Below are positions 8,058 to 16,550 of a stretch of DNA of 32,594 nt, in pieces. The stretch spans positions 1 to 32,594 of the forward strand of contig JAKVCE010000003.1 of the NCBI GenBank assembly GCA_022447405.1. The letters run 5' to 3'. The position numbers and the translations under genes are program-made. Below the pieces are notes generated by a model. It was not told where the DNA came from. It was given only the letters and a program-made list of their open reading frames with translations, and ran no database searches. Each line of letters starts with the position of its first letter. The stretch's first letter is position 1. The DNA comes from Planctomycetota bacterium (lineage in GTDB: Bacteria > Planctomycetota > UBA1135 > GCA-002686595).

Positions 8058-10226
8058 TCAGAAGCGCAGCGTGTAGCCGAACTTGAGGGCGAGGCCGGTC
8101 CGTTCCGGCGCGAAGCGGTCGTCCATGGTATTCCAGGACTGGTTGAGGACGATGAAGAGCTCTTTGCCAGGCTCGAAGATGTGCCAGAGGCGGCTGTTCA
8201 GGCCGACGTCTTCGCTCTCGTCGTCGTACTGCACGAAGTTGAACCAGGAGGTGTCCGGGGAGAACTGCAAGTCCGCGCGCAGGCGCAAGACGTTCACGTC
8301 GAAGGTGCCCCCTGAGAGCTCGACCTCGTTGCGCTCAAACTCAAGCCCTAGCTGGGTGCCGGGGTTGAGGTTCCAGTCGAGCTCTATGCCGTAGTCGAGC
8401 CGGTCGCCGTCGTAGAACTCGCCGAAGTCGACGCCCGTCTCTAGAGAGATCGGGCGCTTGCTGCTCGTCTCGTACTCTAGACCCCAGCGCAGGTACTCGT
8501 AGTCGCCGACAGCGATCTCGACGTCGTCCTGGATGTCCCAGGCCTCTGTGAGCACCTCTCGTTGCTCCTTGACGTCGAGGTCGAAGGAGTCGCCGCTCTC
8601 CCATTCGACCCGGAAGAGGGTCGCGTGCACGCGCTCTGACTCGACGTTTCCGTCCAGGTCCGTGTAGACGGTCGGGTGGAGGCCGACCCCGATCTGCCGG
8701 ATGTTCGTCCGGGGGCGGGGGCTGTAGTCGAAGCTGCCGGAGTACTTTCGGATGCCTCCGCGGGGGACGAAGCCCAGCGCGGGGTCGAAGTCCTCACCGA
8801 TCTCAGTGAAGGAGAGAGAGAGGTCCACGGTGTCGTTCGGGTACGAGGCGCTCGCGTAGTAGGCCTCGTCCGAGTCTGCGCCGTTCTCCGCGGTGATCCC
8901 GTAAGCGGAGAAGCGGAGGTTCTTGTCGTCGAGGAACTCGTCCGTGCGGTAGTTGAGGTCCGCGCCGATCGTCGCGCCGTCTCCGCCCTCTGGGTTGCCG
9001 TGGGTCCAGAGGACGCCTGCGTCAGACTGCTCCCCGAGGTTCTTCGAGAACCTCCCCACGAAGAGGCTCTGCGAGTCGAGAGAGACCGGGTCCCCGTCCT
9101 CGTCGGCGTAAGCGAGCGAGCCGGCTTGGACGTTGAGGAGGCCTAGGGAGTAGCCGTCGGTCTGGGTGGTGAAGCGCGCGGCTACGTCTAGGGGCACCTC
9201 GCGGTTGTTGTAGAGACCGATCCTTCGGCTGAAGAACGGGGAGAGGTCTCCGCCGCGGTTGCCGCGGCCAGTGGAGGGCCCGAAGAAGAACACCCCGGAG
9301 TCCTCCAAGAAGAAGTCACGCTTCTCCTGGTAGTAGAGCGGGAAGCGGGTGAGGTTGACCCGGCGATCATCGACCTCGGTCTCGGCGAAGTCAGTGTTCA
9401 AGGAGACGCTCAGCTTGGTGCTGGGTGAGAAGCGATAGAGGAGGTCCAGGCCTGCGTCGAGGTTGGTGTCGGTCTCCGAGGTCGTGCGGTCGCGCTCGCC
9501 GTCAGCGGTCAGGAAGGGCATGACATCGAGCCCCAGGCCCTGCTCAAGCTTCGGGACCTCCAAGAGCGCGCCAGCGTGAGCGGCTGAGAAGAAGTAGATG
9601 CTCGTGCTGGGCGTAGCCCAGCGGCTCTCCTCCTCCTTGCGTCGGATGTGCCTGCGGATGTTGAAGCCCCACTCTGAGGCCTCTGGGTCGAAGTTGAGGG
9701 TGGCGTAGGGGATCGCCATCTCAGAGAAGTAGCCCTCATCCGTGACGGTCGTGCGCCCCTTCCAGAGGCCGTTCCACGGCTTGTTGAAGCTCGAGCCGTT
9801 CTTCGTGATCAGGGCGTCACCTCGCGATCCAGCGGCGCTCATCTGGAACCAGAAGGCGTTGCGGTCGTCGTTGAAGGTGTCGAGGATGAGCTCGAAGCGG
9901 TCGTCAGGGTTCAGGCGGGCGTCCCTGGACATATTGACCTGTCGAATCTGTTCAGGCTCCGAGTCGAAGCAGGAGACGCCGAGGAAGAGCTCCTTGGGCC
10001 CGAAGCAGAAGCGGACCTCTGTGCGCTCCGAAGCGGGCGCGCCGGTCTCTGGGAGCACCTGGCGGAGGCCCGTGAGCGGAGGGATCCGCTCCCAGAGCGC
10101 CTCGTCTAGGACGCCGTCAATGGTGGGCGGTGCCTCGCCTTCCCTGAGCGAAGAGGCCGCGTGGGACGGCGGCTCCTGAGGCAGCGTCAGGGGTACGGCA
10201 GAGAGGAGGAGGGCGGAGAGGGGCAT
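8058..10226 (-). CDS. Outer-membrane protein with CBM9-like domain and DUF5916 barrel
   Basis: I start this at the ATG at 10226, which opens a signal peptide (MPLSALLLSAVPLTLPQE); an in-frame ATG at 10277 would add 17 untypical residues. The mature 722-residue protein has an N-terminal carbohydrate-binding family 9-like beta-sandwich (about residues 30-210: the PTIDGVLDEALWERIPPL opening, then DDRFELILDTFNDDRN). It continues into a long DUF5916-type region of repeating amphipathic strands, with the characteristic DFFLEDSGVFFFG segment, and closes on LKFGYTLRF. A final Phe after a beta strand is the usual BamA recognition signal for outer-membrane barrels, so I infer an outer-membrane location. 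The ligand is unknown; saccharides or peptides are possible. The next gene begins 29 bases downstream. Confidence 0.82.
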   Translation of the reverse strand: MPLSALLLSAVPLTLPQEPPSHAASSLREGEAPPTIDGVLDEALWERIPPLTGLRQVLPETGAPASERTEVRFCFGPKELFLGVSCFDSEPEQIRQVNMSRDARLNPDDRFELILDTFNDDRNAFWFQMSAAGSRGDALITKNGSSFNKPWNGLWKGRTTVTDEGYFSEMAIPYATLNFDPEASEWGFNIRRHIRRKEEESRWATPSTSIYFFSAAHAGALLEVPKLEQGLGLDVMPFLTADGERDRTTSETDTNLDAGLDLLYRFSPSTKLSVSLNTDFAETEVDDRRVNLTRFPLYYQEKRDFFLEDSGVFFFGPSTGRGNRGGDLSPFFSRRIGLYNNREVPLDVAARFTTQTDGYSLGLLNVQAGSLAYADEDGDPVSLDSQSLFVGRFSKNLGEQSDAGVLWTHGNPEGGDGATIGADLNYRTDEFLDDKNLRFSAYGITAENGADSDEAYYASASYPNDTVDLSLSFTEIGEDFDPALGFVPRGGIRKYSGSFDYSPRPRTNIRQIGVGLHPTVYTDLDGNVESERVHATLFRVEWESGDSFDLDVKEQREVLTEAWDIQDDVEIAVGDYEYLRWGLEYETSSKRPISLETGVDFGEFYDGDRLDYGIELDWNLNPGTQLGLEFERNEVELSGGTFDVNVLRLRADLQFSPDTSWFNFVQYDDESEDVGLNSRLWHIFEPGKELFIVLNQSWNTMDDRFAPERTGLALKFGYTLRF

Positions 10227-10321
10227 GGTCTTCTCGAGCCGGGGATGGTCGCAGATGGAGATCGCCGCGGCACCCAAAACCGAGGAGAACTCGCTCTGGT
10301 ACAGCGGCTCGCTGTAGATAG

Positions 10322-10358
10322 AAAAAGGGCGGGAGTCGGAGGACCGACTCCCGCCCTT
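10322..10358 (-). terminator. Intrinsic terminator of the secreted Asn/Gly-rich protein gene
   Basis: There is a perfect 15-bp stem: 10325-10339 pairs with 10344-10358 around the four-base loop AGGA. Read on the minus strand, the stem is followed by five T residues (A run at 10322-10326). It lies 29 bases past the stop of the 10388-11986 gene and is the clearest Rho-independent terminator in the window. It also separates that gene from the downstream 8058-10226 unit. Confidence 0.92.
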
Positions 10359-10387
10359 GATGAGATCAAGCGGGGCGTTTCAGGTCA

Positions 10388-11986
10388 CTAGTTCTGGAAG
10401 GTGACGCTGAGCGCGGTCGAGAGGTTGAAGGTCGAGCCTCCAGCCGGGGGGTCACGGAACCAGCACTGGAACTTCCAGGTCGAGCCCGGAGTGATGTTGT
10501 TCGAGTGCGGGGCCGATGAGTTGTCGACGCTGTGCATGATGTTGAAGAAGTTGTCGGACTGCTCGACGGGCAGGCGGGTCACGCCTCCACCGACGCAGCG
10601 GACGCCGTTACCGAACGGGACTTCGATCTCGTTGGGGCCGTAGTAGAAGATCCCGAACTGGCTGACCGGAACGGGCGAGGCGCCGAGGACGAGGTCGTTC
10701 GCGGCGATGCTGTTCGAACCGCTCGAGTAGATCTGCGCGAAGCCGCCAGAGGAGTTCTGGTTGCTGGTGCAGTAGCTGTAGACGTCCGGGGGAGTCCCGG
10801 GGCCCTGAACGGGGGCTGTGAGCGCGCTCGAGACGCCGGGCCCGTACATGCCCATCGTGGCGGTCACGTCCTGGGGAGCGGCGGCCGTCGTGAAGCCGAA
10901 GCTGTAGGAGGTGCCCCAGCGGATGGCGTTGCCGTTCGCGTTCTGGTTGTAGGTCGTGGTGGCTTCCCAGCGGATCTCGCCGTTGGCGATGGTGTGGGTC
11001 CAGTCCGTGTTGTCCTGGATCTCACCAGAGTGGTAGACGACGTCGTTGAAGTAGACGTTCGTCAGCTCAGCGCCATCGTTGACGGGGATGGAGAAGTCAC
11101 CGCAGCCCTGCTCGGAGTTGTGGTTGTAGACCACGTAGTTGTAGGTGAAGGTGCCGTCGTTGTTGTCGATGTGGTTGTAGGCGACGTGATACCAACCGTG
11201 GACGCCAGCGCCGCCCTCGTTGTCGTTCTGGACCTGGATCACGGAGACACCCGGGACCTCGGAGCGCCACGCGTAGAGCGGGCCTTGACCGACGTTGGTG
11301 GGGCCGTTGCCGTCGATGTTCGTCACGGAGACGACGTTGAGCTTGCGCCATGAGCCGTTGTTGGCTCCGTTGCCGGCCATCTGGTCGTGCTCGGAGATGT
11401 AGAGGCTGGAGCCGAAGTAGACGGCGCCGGCGTTCTGGCTCGGGTTGATGTCTTCCTCAGCGACCTGCAGGCGGCCACGGATGGCGCTGGGGCCTGAGGG
11501 GCTGCTGTAGGGGTAGGTGATCCGACCCGTGGTGGGGCTGATCTCGTGCTTCGGGCCACCGCTGGAGCCGTCGTTCAGGGACGCCCAGTAGGTGTCGGCG
11601 CAGCCGATACCGAGGGTGCTGCAAGGCGTGGCCTGGCAGCTGCCGCAGCCGGGCTCGCTCACTGCGCAGAAGCCGTGCTTGAGCCAGCTCTGGCCGATCT
11701 GCTCGAAGCGACCGTTCTTGAGGCGGTACATGCTCTGGCCGATGACGGGGTGGTTGATGTTGTTGGACTGCCACAGGACGGTCTGGTCACCGATGTTGCA
11801 GGACTGAGTCGCGAGGCTGTAGGCGCGGATGCCGTTGGCGGTGCCCCAGTAGCGGATGTCGTTGGTGTTGCCGCCGTCGACGCCGAGCTGGTGAACGACG
11901 ATGTCGGGGCCGACCTGCGCGTTGGCGAGGCCAGTGAGGAGGAGGCAGGCCATCGCTGCCTTGGATACGAATTGCTTGATCTTCAT
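10388..11986 (-). CDS. Secreted Asn/Gly-rich protein with planctomycete-type C-terminal module
   Basis: I choose the ATG at 11986, which opens a textbook signal peptide (MKIKQFVSKAAMACLLL, cleavage after ANA); the frame runs back to 12091 but that leader has no signal. The 532-residue mature protein is rich in Asn, Gly and Ser and low in Lys, as expected for an exported beta-rich protein. Residues about 100-125 are Cys-rich (FCAVSEPGCGSCQATPC), suggesting disulfides. The last 115 residues, from YCTSNQNSSGG through GIFYYGPNEIEVPFGNGVRC to WFRDPPAGG and SVTFQN, resemble a C-terminal module I know as recurrent in secreted proteins of deep-branching planctomycetes. That match is from memory. Function unknown; surface or extracellular. 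A strong terminator follows, so it is monocistronic. Confidence 0.78.
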   Translation of the reverse strand: MKIKQFVSKAAMACLLLTGLANAQVGPDIVVHQLGVDGGNTNDIRYWGTANGIRAYSLATQSCNIGDQTVLWQSNNINHPVIGQSMYRLKNGRFEQIGQSWLKHGFCAVSEPGCGSCQATPCSTLGIGCADTYWASLNDGSSGGPKHEISPTTGRITYPYSSPSGPSAIRGRLQVAEEDINPSQNAGAVYFGSSLYISEHDQMAGNGANNGSWRKLNVVSVTNIDGNGPTNVGQGPLYAWRSEVPGVSVIQVQNDNEGGAGVHGWYHVAYNHIDNNDGTFTYNYVVYNHNSEQGCGDFSIPVNDGAELTNVYFNDVVYHSGEIQDNTDWTHTIANGEIRWEATTTYNQNANGNAIRWGTSYSFGFTTAAAPQDVTATMGMYGPGVSSALTAPVQGPGTPPDVYSYCTSNQNSSGGFAQIYSSGSNSIAANDLVLGASPVPVSQFGIFYYGPNEIEVPFGNGVRCVGGGVTRLPVEQSDNFFNIMHSVDNSSAPHSNNITPGSTWKFQCWFRDPPAGGSTFNLSTALSVTFQN

Positions 11987-12328
11987 GGGGAGTTTCTCTT
12001 TCAAACTGTGGGTTTCTGTTGAGCGCGATAGCGTGTCTTCCAGAGGCCACGCTGAGGCTCTCATCGATACATTGGGGCCCAAATGGCTCATGTCGAGCCG
12101 GTTCGGAAGCCCCTTACATTGTGTCCTATGCCGCAGGTTTCTGCGGAATATATGCCGTTTACCGGGCCCTCTCGGGGCCTGTGAACGGCGCTCAATCTAA
12201 CCTCAATAGATGGATTGGGGGTTCTTCGTGTTCCGTAAGAGCGCTGTACGGGGACCGAATCAACCTTTTTGACGTCGTGAAGGGCGATTTAGCCGACGAG
12301 GGGCTCCAAAGAATCAGCCACCAAGATC
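11987..12328 (-). other. Intergenic leader/promoter region of the secreted protein gene
   Basis: About 340 bases carry no convincing gene. They lie between the stop of the polyferredoxin-TPR gene and the start of the secreted protein gene, both on the minus strand, and are locally richer in A+T than the coding DNA. They should hold the 3' end of the long operon and the promoter of the secreted protein. A hairpin at 12131-12146 is visible. No U-tract terminator and no convincing -35/-10 pair was found. Confidence 0.5.
12131..12146. promoter_or_regulatory. Perfect 6-bp hairpin in long leader
   Basis: CCGCAG (12131-12136) and CTGCGG (12141-12146) form a perfect stem with a GTTT loop on the plus strand (AAAC on the minus strand), about 145 bases upstream of the secreted protein's ATG. 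No T-run follows. It may be a leader hairpin or an operator; chance occurrence is possible. Confidence 0.3.
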
Positions 12329-14275
12329 TCAGGCTCCGCGTCGCCTCGTGGCCTCGCTCTGGAGCCGCTTCGCGCCGTCTTCGTCTCCTAGGCGCCTGGA
12401 GCACTCGGCCATGAGCTCCCAGGGGGCGGGGTCAAGCGGGGCGAGCTCGGCCGCGCGAGCGGCCTGGGTCTTGGCCTCCTCAAAGCGCTCCAAGCCCAAG
12501 AGCGCGCTGGCGAAGAGGAGACGGGTGCCCGCGTCGTCGCGCTGAGCGAGGGCGAGCTCGTACTGCGCAGCGCCCTCCTCAAGGCGCCCCATCTGACAGA
12601 GCATGCCCGCGAGGTTCTCACGCGCCTGGAGGGAGCGTGGGTCTGCCTCCAAGGTGCGCTGAAAGAGGGAGACCGCGCTCTCAGGGTCATTCGCCATCGC
12701 GCGCAGGACGCCGAGCATATAGAGGAGCTCTGCTGGCTCGCCCGCCTCCTCGATTCCAGCACGGAGGGTCTCTTCGGCGGCGGCGGGCTCTCCCTTCTGG
12801 TAGAGGAGGAACTCAGCGAGGTCCTTCCGCGAGTCGATCCGCATGGGCTCACGCTCGATCGCGCTGCGCAGCTCGCGCTCGTAGCCTTTGATGTCCCCGC
12901 GCAGGAGGGCGGCCCAGGCGAGGCGGCGCGCGTTGTTCGCGCTGGGGATGAGGGCCCAGGCATCGAGGAAGCTCGCGTCAGCCTCTAGCCGCTCGAGGAG
13001 CGCTGCGTTTTGCCTCGTGAGCGGCGCGCCGCTCTGTGGCCTCCACGCATCCCTCATGGCTTGGGTCGCCTCGAAGGAACCCGCTGCCTGGCCTTCGCGT
13101 ACCTGGATCATCGCGCTGTGAATCCAGAAGAGTCCAAAGAGCGCGCTGCAGCAGAGGAAGGTGCGGCCGCTCCCCGTGAGGGCGCCAGAGGCCTTCAAGA
13201 CGGAGGCCTGCATCCGCACGCTCTCACGTGTCAGGAGCCTGGCGCAGAGGAGCCCGATGAAGGCGAGGATGGCCGCGAGCCCGAGGGCGAGGAGGAAGGG
13301 GACCGCGCCGTAGAGGCCGCGGAAGGTGAAGAAGGCGGCCGCGAAGGAGAGGACCAGCACGAGCTCCTCGCCGCGCGAGAGCTCCCTCCAGCGCGCGAGC
13401 TTCCCTGTGGGGACCGGGTCAGCCTTGGCGTGGGCGGGACGGTCTGCTCTCGGGGCCTTGGCGACCTTGCCGAAGCCGAAGTAGAGGGCGTCCTTTGGGC
13501 AGACGCTCACGCAGTCCATGCACTTCATGCAGCCCGCGTCGATGACCTGCCCGTAGTCGCGGACCTCGGCAGCGACCTGGACGTTTGAGGAGCAGGTGGC
13601 GGTGCAGTGCCCGCAGCCCTCGCAGGCGTCCGTGACCCGGATGCGCCCAGGGGCGACCTTGTCCACGAGCCCGAAGAGCGCGCCGTAGGGGCAGGCGTAG
13701 GTGCAGAAGCCCTTCGCGCCGAGGAAGTACACGATCGCGAAGCCGCAGACGAAGAAGGTCAGGAGCGCGATGGGCCAGGGAGGGAAGGTGTCCCAGAAGC
13801 CTGTCGTCGTCCAATGCGTCCCGCCGTGGGAGAAGTCATCGCCGATCCACAGCCGGTAGGCGACAGGCCAGAGGAACATGTAGATGAAGGCGACAGCAGG
13901 CACGAAGAGCAGCGCGCGAGAGCGCAGCGGCTTGGGGCGGATCCCTACCTTGAGGAGCATCCAGCGGCAGAGGTCTTGCAGCGCGACGATGTGGCAGGCC
14001 CAGCCGCAGAAGAAGCGGCCGAAGATCGCAGTCAGCACGGTGCCGGCGATGAAGAAGACGAGGCCAGCGTTCACGACGGAGTGCTTGGAGTACTCCATCG
14101 CCTCAGAGGGCTCGAGGGGAGTCAGCGTCTCGCCCGTGTAGTACCAGTGCGCGATGTGCGCAGCGATCGCGACGTGAACGAGGACGAGCACGAGGGCGCG
14201 GACGCGGCCCGCTCGGGAGCGCGCAATCTGGGTCCCGGGGACCTTCTCGCGATCTTCAGTCGTACAGGAGCTCAC
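12329..14275 (-). CDS. NapH/CcoG-like membrane polyferredoxin fused to TPR domain
   Basis: The start is a GTG at 14275 with GAGGAG just upstream. The 648-residue product has four or more membrane helices in its first 190 residues, with two CxxxC signatures at the membrane face (C90-C94 in FCGWACH and C191-C195 in CTYACPYG). Two ferredoxin clusters follow (C218, C221, C224, C228 and C249, C252, C255, C259). After a low-complexity linker come two or three further hydrophobic segments (about 305-390) and then TPR-like helical repeats (about 460-648; for example AELLYMLGVLRAM and ARENLAGMLCQMGRLEEGA). The first half is the NapH/CcoG type that passes electrons across or along the membrane. The first CxxxC lacks the usual following Pro. 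Fusion to TPRs suggests a scaffold for partner proteins. It is last in a four-gene run. Confidence 0.87.
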   Translation of the reverse strand: MSSCTTEDREKVPGTQIARSRAGRVRALVLVLVHVAIAAHIAHWYYTGETLTPLEPSEAMEYSKHSVVNAGLVFFIAGTVLTAIFGRFFCGWACHIVALQDLCRWMLLKVGIRPKPLRSRALLFVPAVAFIYMFLWPVAYRLWIGDDFSHGGTHWTTTGFWDTFPPWPIALLTFFVCGFAIVYFLGAKGFCTYACPYGALFGLVDKVAPGRIRVTDACEGCGHCTATCSSNVQVAAEVRDYGQVIDAGCMKCMDCVSVCPKDALYFGFGKVAKAPRADRPAHAKADPVPTGKLARWRELSRGEELVLVLSFAAAFFTFRGLYGAVPFLLALGLAAILAFIGLLCARLLTRESVRMQASVLKASGALTGSGRTFLCCSALFGLFWIHSAMIQVREGQAAGSFEATQAMRDAWRPQSGAPLTRQNAALLERLEADASFLDAWALIPSANNARRLAWAALLRGDIKGYERELRSAIEREPMRIDSRKDLAEFLLYQKGEPAAAEETLRAGIEEAGEPAELLYMLGVLRAMANDPESAVSLFQRTLEADPRSLQARENLAGMLCQMGRLEEGAAQYELALAQRDDAGTRLLFASALLGLERFEEAKTQAARAAELAPLDPAPWELMAECSRRLGDEDGAKRLQSEATRRRGA

Positions 14276-14287
14276 GTCTCCTCAATG

Positions 14288-16543
14288 TTACTCCCCGCGG
14301 GGCTCGAGGCGCGGCTTGCCCATGAGGTACTGCCCTGGCCAGGGCTGATCGGGGTAGTCGTAGCGTGAGGCGGCGTGGAGCGTGAGGTAGGGGTCCGCGA
14401 GGTGGGGTCGAGCGAGGGCGCAGAGGTCGGCCCGGCCGGCGGCGAGGACGGTGTTCGCGTGGTCTGCGCCCTGGATCGCGCCCACAGCCATCACGAGGGC
14501 GTCGGTCTCGTGCTTGATGCGCTCCGCGAAAGGGACCTGGTACATGCGCCCGTAGACCGGCTCAGACTCGAGCGAGTTACCCGCGCTGGAGACGTCGATG
14601 AGGTCGCATCCGGCGGCGTGGAGCGCCTTCGAGATCTCTACGGCGTCGTCGACCGTCAGCCCCTCCGGGTGCCAGTCACTCGCGGAGATGCGGCAGGCGA
14701 GGGGCCGCTCCTTGGGCCAGGCGGCGCGGACGGCCTCCAAGACCTCCAGCGGGTAGCGCAGGCGGTTCTCAAGGGAGCCGCCGTACTCGTCGGCGCGTGA
14801 GTTGGAGAGGGGCGAGAGGAAGCTGGAGAGCAGGTAGCCGTGCGCCATGTGCAGCTCGACGAGGTCAAAGCCAGCCTCCAAGGCGCGCTCAGTGGAGGCG
14901 ACGAACTCGTCGCGCACCCGGTCCATGTCGGCGCGGTCCATCTGCTTGGGCGCGGGCCAGCCCTCACGGAACGGCGTGTCGTCCGGACCCATCGTCTGCC
15001 ATGCCCCGTCTGTGAGCGGCTCATCCTGGTTGTCCCAGGCGTGACTCGTCGAGCCCTTGCGCCCGGCGTGTGCGAGCTGGATGCCGATCTTGGAGTCGGA
15101 GCGCTCGTGACAGAAGTCGACCACGCGCTTCCACGCGGCGGTGTGCTCGTCCGTGTAGAGCCCCGCGCAGCCCGGCGTGATGCGGCCGTCTGCTGAGACA
15201 TCCGTCATCTCCGTGATGATGAGGCCTGCGCCCCCCAAGGCGCGGCTCCCGAGGTGGACGAGGTGCCAGTCGTCGATGAGGCCCTCGGTCGCTGAGTACT
15301 GGCACATCGGGGAGACGACGATCCTGTTCTTGAGCTCCAGTCCGCCCACCTTGAGCGGGGTGAAGGCGGGCGGGGCGGGCACCCCGTCGCTGGCGAGCTC
15401 AGCGCCCTGGGACAGGCGGAACTCCTCGTCAGCCCTCGCGACGAGCTCGGGGTCTCGGAGCTTGAGGTTCTCGTAGGTGATGCGCTTCGAGCGCGTCATC
15501 AGGTTGAACTGGAACTGCGCGGGCGTCTGACGCACATACCGTCCGGCGTTCTCAAACCACTCGAGGCTGGTCTGCGCGGCCTTCTGCAGCTTGATCACAT
15601 CGACCCTGCGGGACTCCTGATAGGCGGCGAGGGTGGCAGGGATGTCAGCGTCGCCGTGGGCGCGGAAGGCCTCGACGAGCGCGGTCGCGTCCTCCATGGC
15701 GAGCTTGGTGCCAGAGCCGATCGAGAAGTGCGCTGTGTGAGCGGAGTCGCCCAGGAGGACGATGTTCTCGTGCGCCCAGCGCTCGCAGCGCACGGTGGGG
15801 AAGGTGCGCCACATGGAGCGGTTCGTGAGCAGCTCGTGTCCCTCGAGCTCCTCTTTGAAGAGCTCGCTGCAGTAAGCGACCGTGTCCGCCTCGCTCGCGC
15901 TCTCAAGACCAGCCGCCTGGAAGGTCTCCTCGCGGCACTCGACGATCCAGGTCGAGGTCTCACGGTCGAAGGGGTAGGCGTGGACCGTGAACAGGCCGTG
16001 CTCGTTCTCCTTGAAGACGAAGGTGAAGGCCTCGAGGGGCTTGGTCGTGCCGAGCCAGCTGAACTTGCACTTGCGCCAGTCTGTGGAGGGCTTGAAGACG
16101 TCGGCGTGGCGCTCACGGATCGCGCTGTTCACCCCGTCGGCTGCGATGATGAGGTCGTAGTCGTCGTAGGGCTCGAGCTCATCGACCTCGACTCCGAACT
16201 CCAGCTCGACCCCGAGCTCTCGGCAGCGGTCGTGGAGGATGTTCAGGAGCTTCTTGCGCGAGAGACCGCAGAAGCCGTGCCCAGTGGAGAGCGCTCTCCC
16301 GCCTGGGTAGAAGGTCTCGATGTCGCTCCAGTAGGCGAAGTTGGAGCGGATCTCACGGAAGCTCTCGGCGTCGGCCTCCTCGAAGCCGGAGAGGGTCTCG
16401 TCGCTGAAGACGACCCCCCAGCCGAAGGTGTCGTCGGCCTGGTTGCGCTCGACGACGCGGATCTCTGCCTCAGGGAAGGCCTTCTTCAGGAGGATCCCGG
16501 AGTAGAGGCCCCCGGGGCCGCCGCCGATGGTGAGGACTCGCAT
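14288..16543 (-). CDS. Bifunctional salicylyl-CoA 5-hydroxylase / 2-aminobenzoyl-CoA-type monooxygenase-reductase
   Basis: This 751-residue fusion has two flavoenzyme halves. The first (about 1-385) is a PHBH/salicylate-hydroxylase-like FAD monooxygenase: GGGPGG at residues 7-12, AADGVNSAIRE and the second FAD motif LLGDSAHTAHFSIGSG near residue 267. The second (about 392-751) is an old-yellow-enzyme FMN domain of the YqjM type, with VVSPMCQYSA, QLAHAGRKGS, HMAHGYLLSSFLSP and NSRADEYGGSLENR. This is the architecture of 2-aminobenzoyl-CoA monooxygenase/reductase of Azoarcus and of proteins annotated as salicylyl-CoA 5-hydroxylase/oxidoreductase: aryl-CoA ring hydroxylation followed by hydride reduction. 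No aryl-CoA ligase is nearby, so the substrate is uncertain. It lies 7 bases after trkH and 12 before the polyferredoxin gene. Confidence 0.88.
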   Translation of the reverse strand: MRVLTIGGGPGGLYSGILLKKAFPEAEIRVVERNQADDTFGWGVVFSDETLSGFEEADAESFREIRSNFAYWSDIETFYPGGRALSTGHGFCGLSRKKLLNILHDRCRELGVELEFGVEVDELEPYDDYDLIIAADGVNSAIRERHADVFKPSTDWRKCKFSWLGTTKPLEAFTFVFKENEHGLFTVHAYPFDRETSTWIVECREETFQAAGLESASEADTVAYCSELFKEELEGHELLTNRSMWRTFPTVRCERWAHENIVLLGDSAHTAHFSIGSGTKLAMEDATALVEAFRAHGDADIPATLAAYQESRRVDVIKLQKAAQTSLEWFENAGRYVRQTPAQFQFNLMTRSKRITYENLKLRDPELVARADEEFRLSQGAELASDGVPAPPAFTPLKVGGLELKNRIVVSPMCQYSATEGLIDDWHLVHLGSRALGGAGLIITEMTDVSADGRITPGCAGLYTDEHTAAWKRVVDFCHERSDSKIGIQLAHAGRKGSTSHAWDNQDEPLTDGAWQTMGPDDTPFREGWPAPKQMDRADMDRVRDEFVASTERALEAGFDLVELHMAHGYLLSSFLSPLSNSRADEYGGSLENRLRYPLEVLEAVRAAWPKERPLACRISASDWHPEGLTVDDAVEISKALHAAGCDLIDVSSAGNSLESEPVYGRMYQVPFAERIKHETDALVMAVGAIQGADHANTVLAAGRADLCALARPHLADPYLTLHAASRYDYPDQPWPGQYLMGKPRLEPRGE

Positions 16544-16550
16544 GGCAGCC

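Noticed and set aside
12131..12146. Hairpin in the long leader as a terminator of the polyferredoxin operon
   Set aside because: The stem is short and has no T-run on the minus strand; kept only as a low-confidence leader structure.
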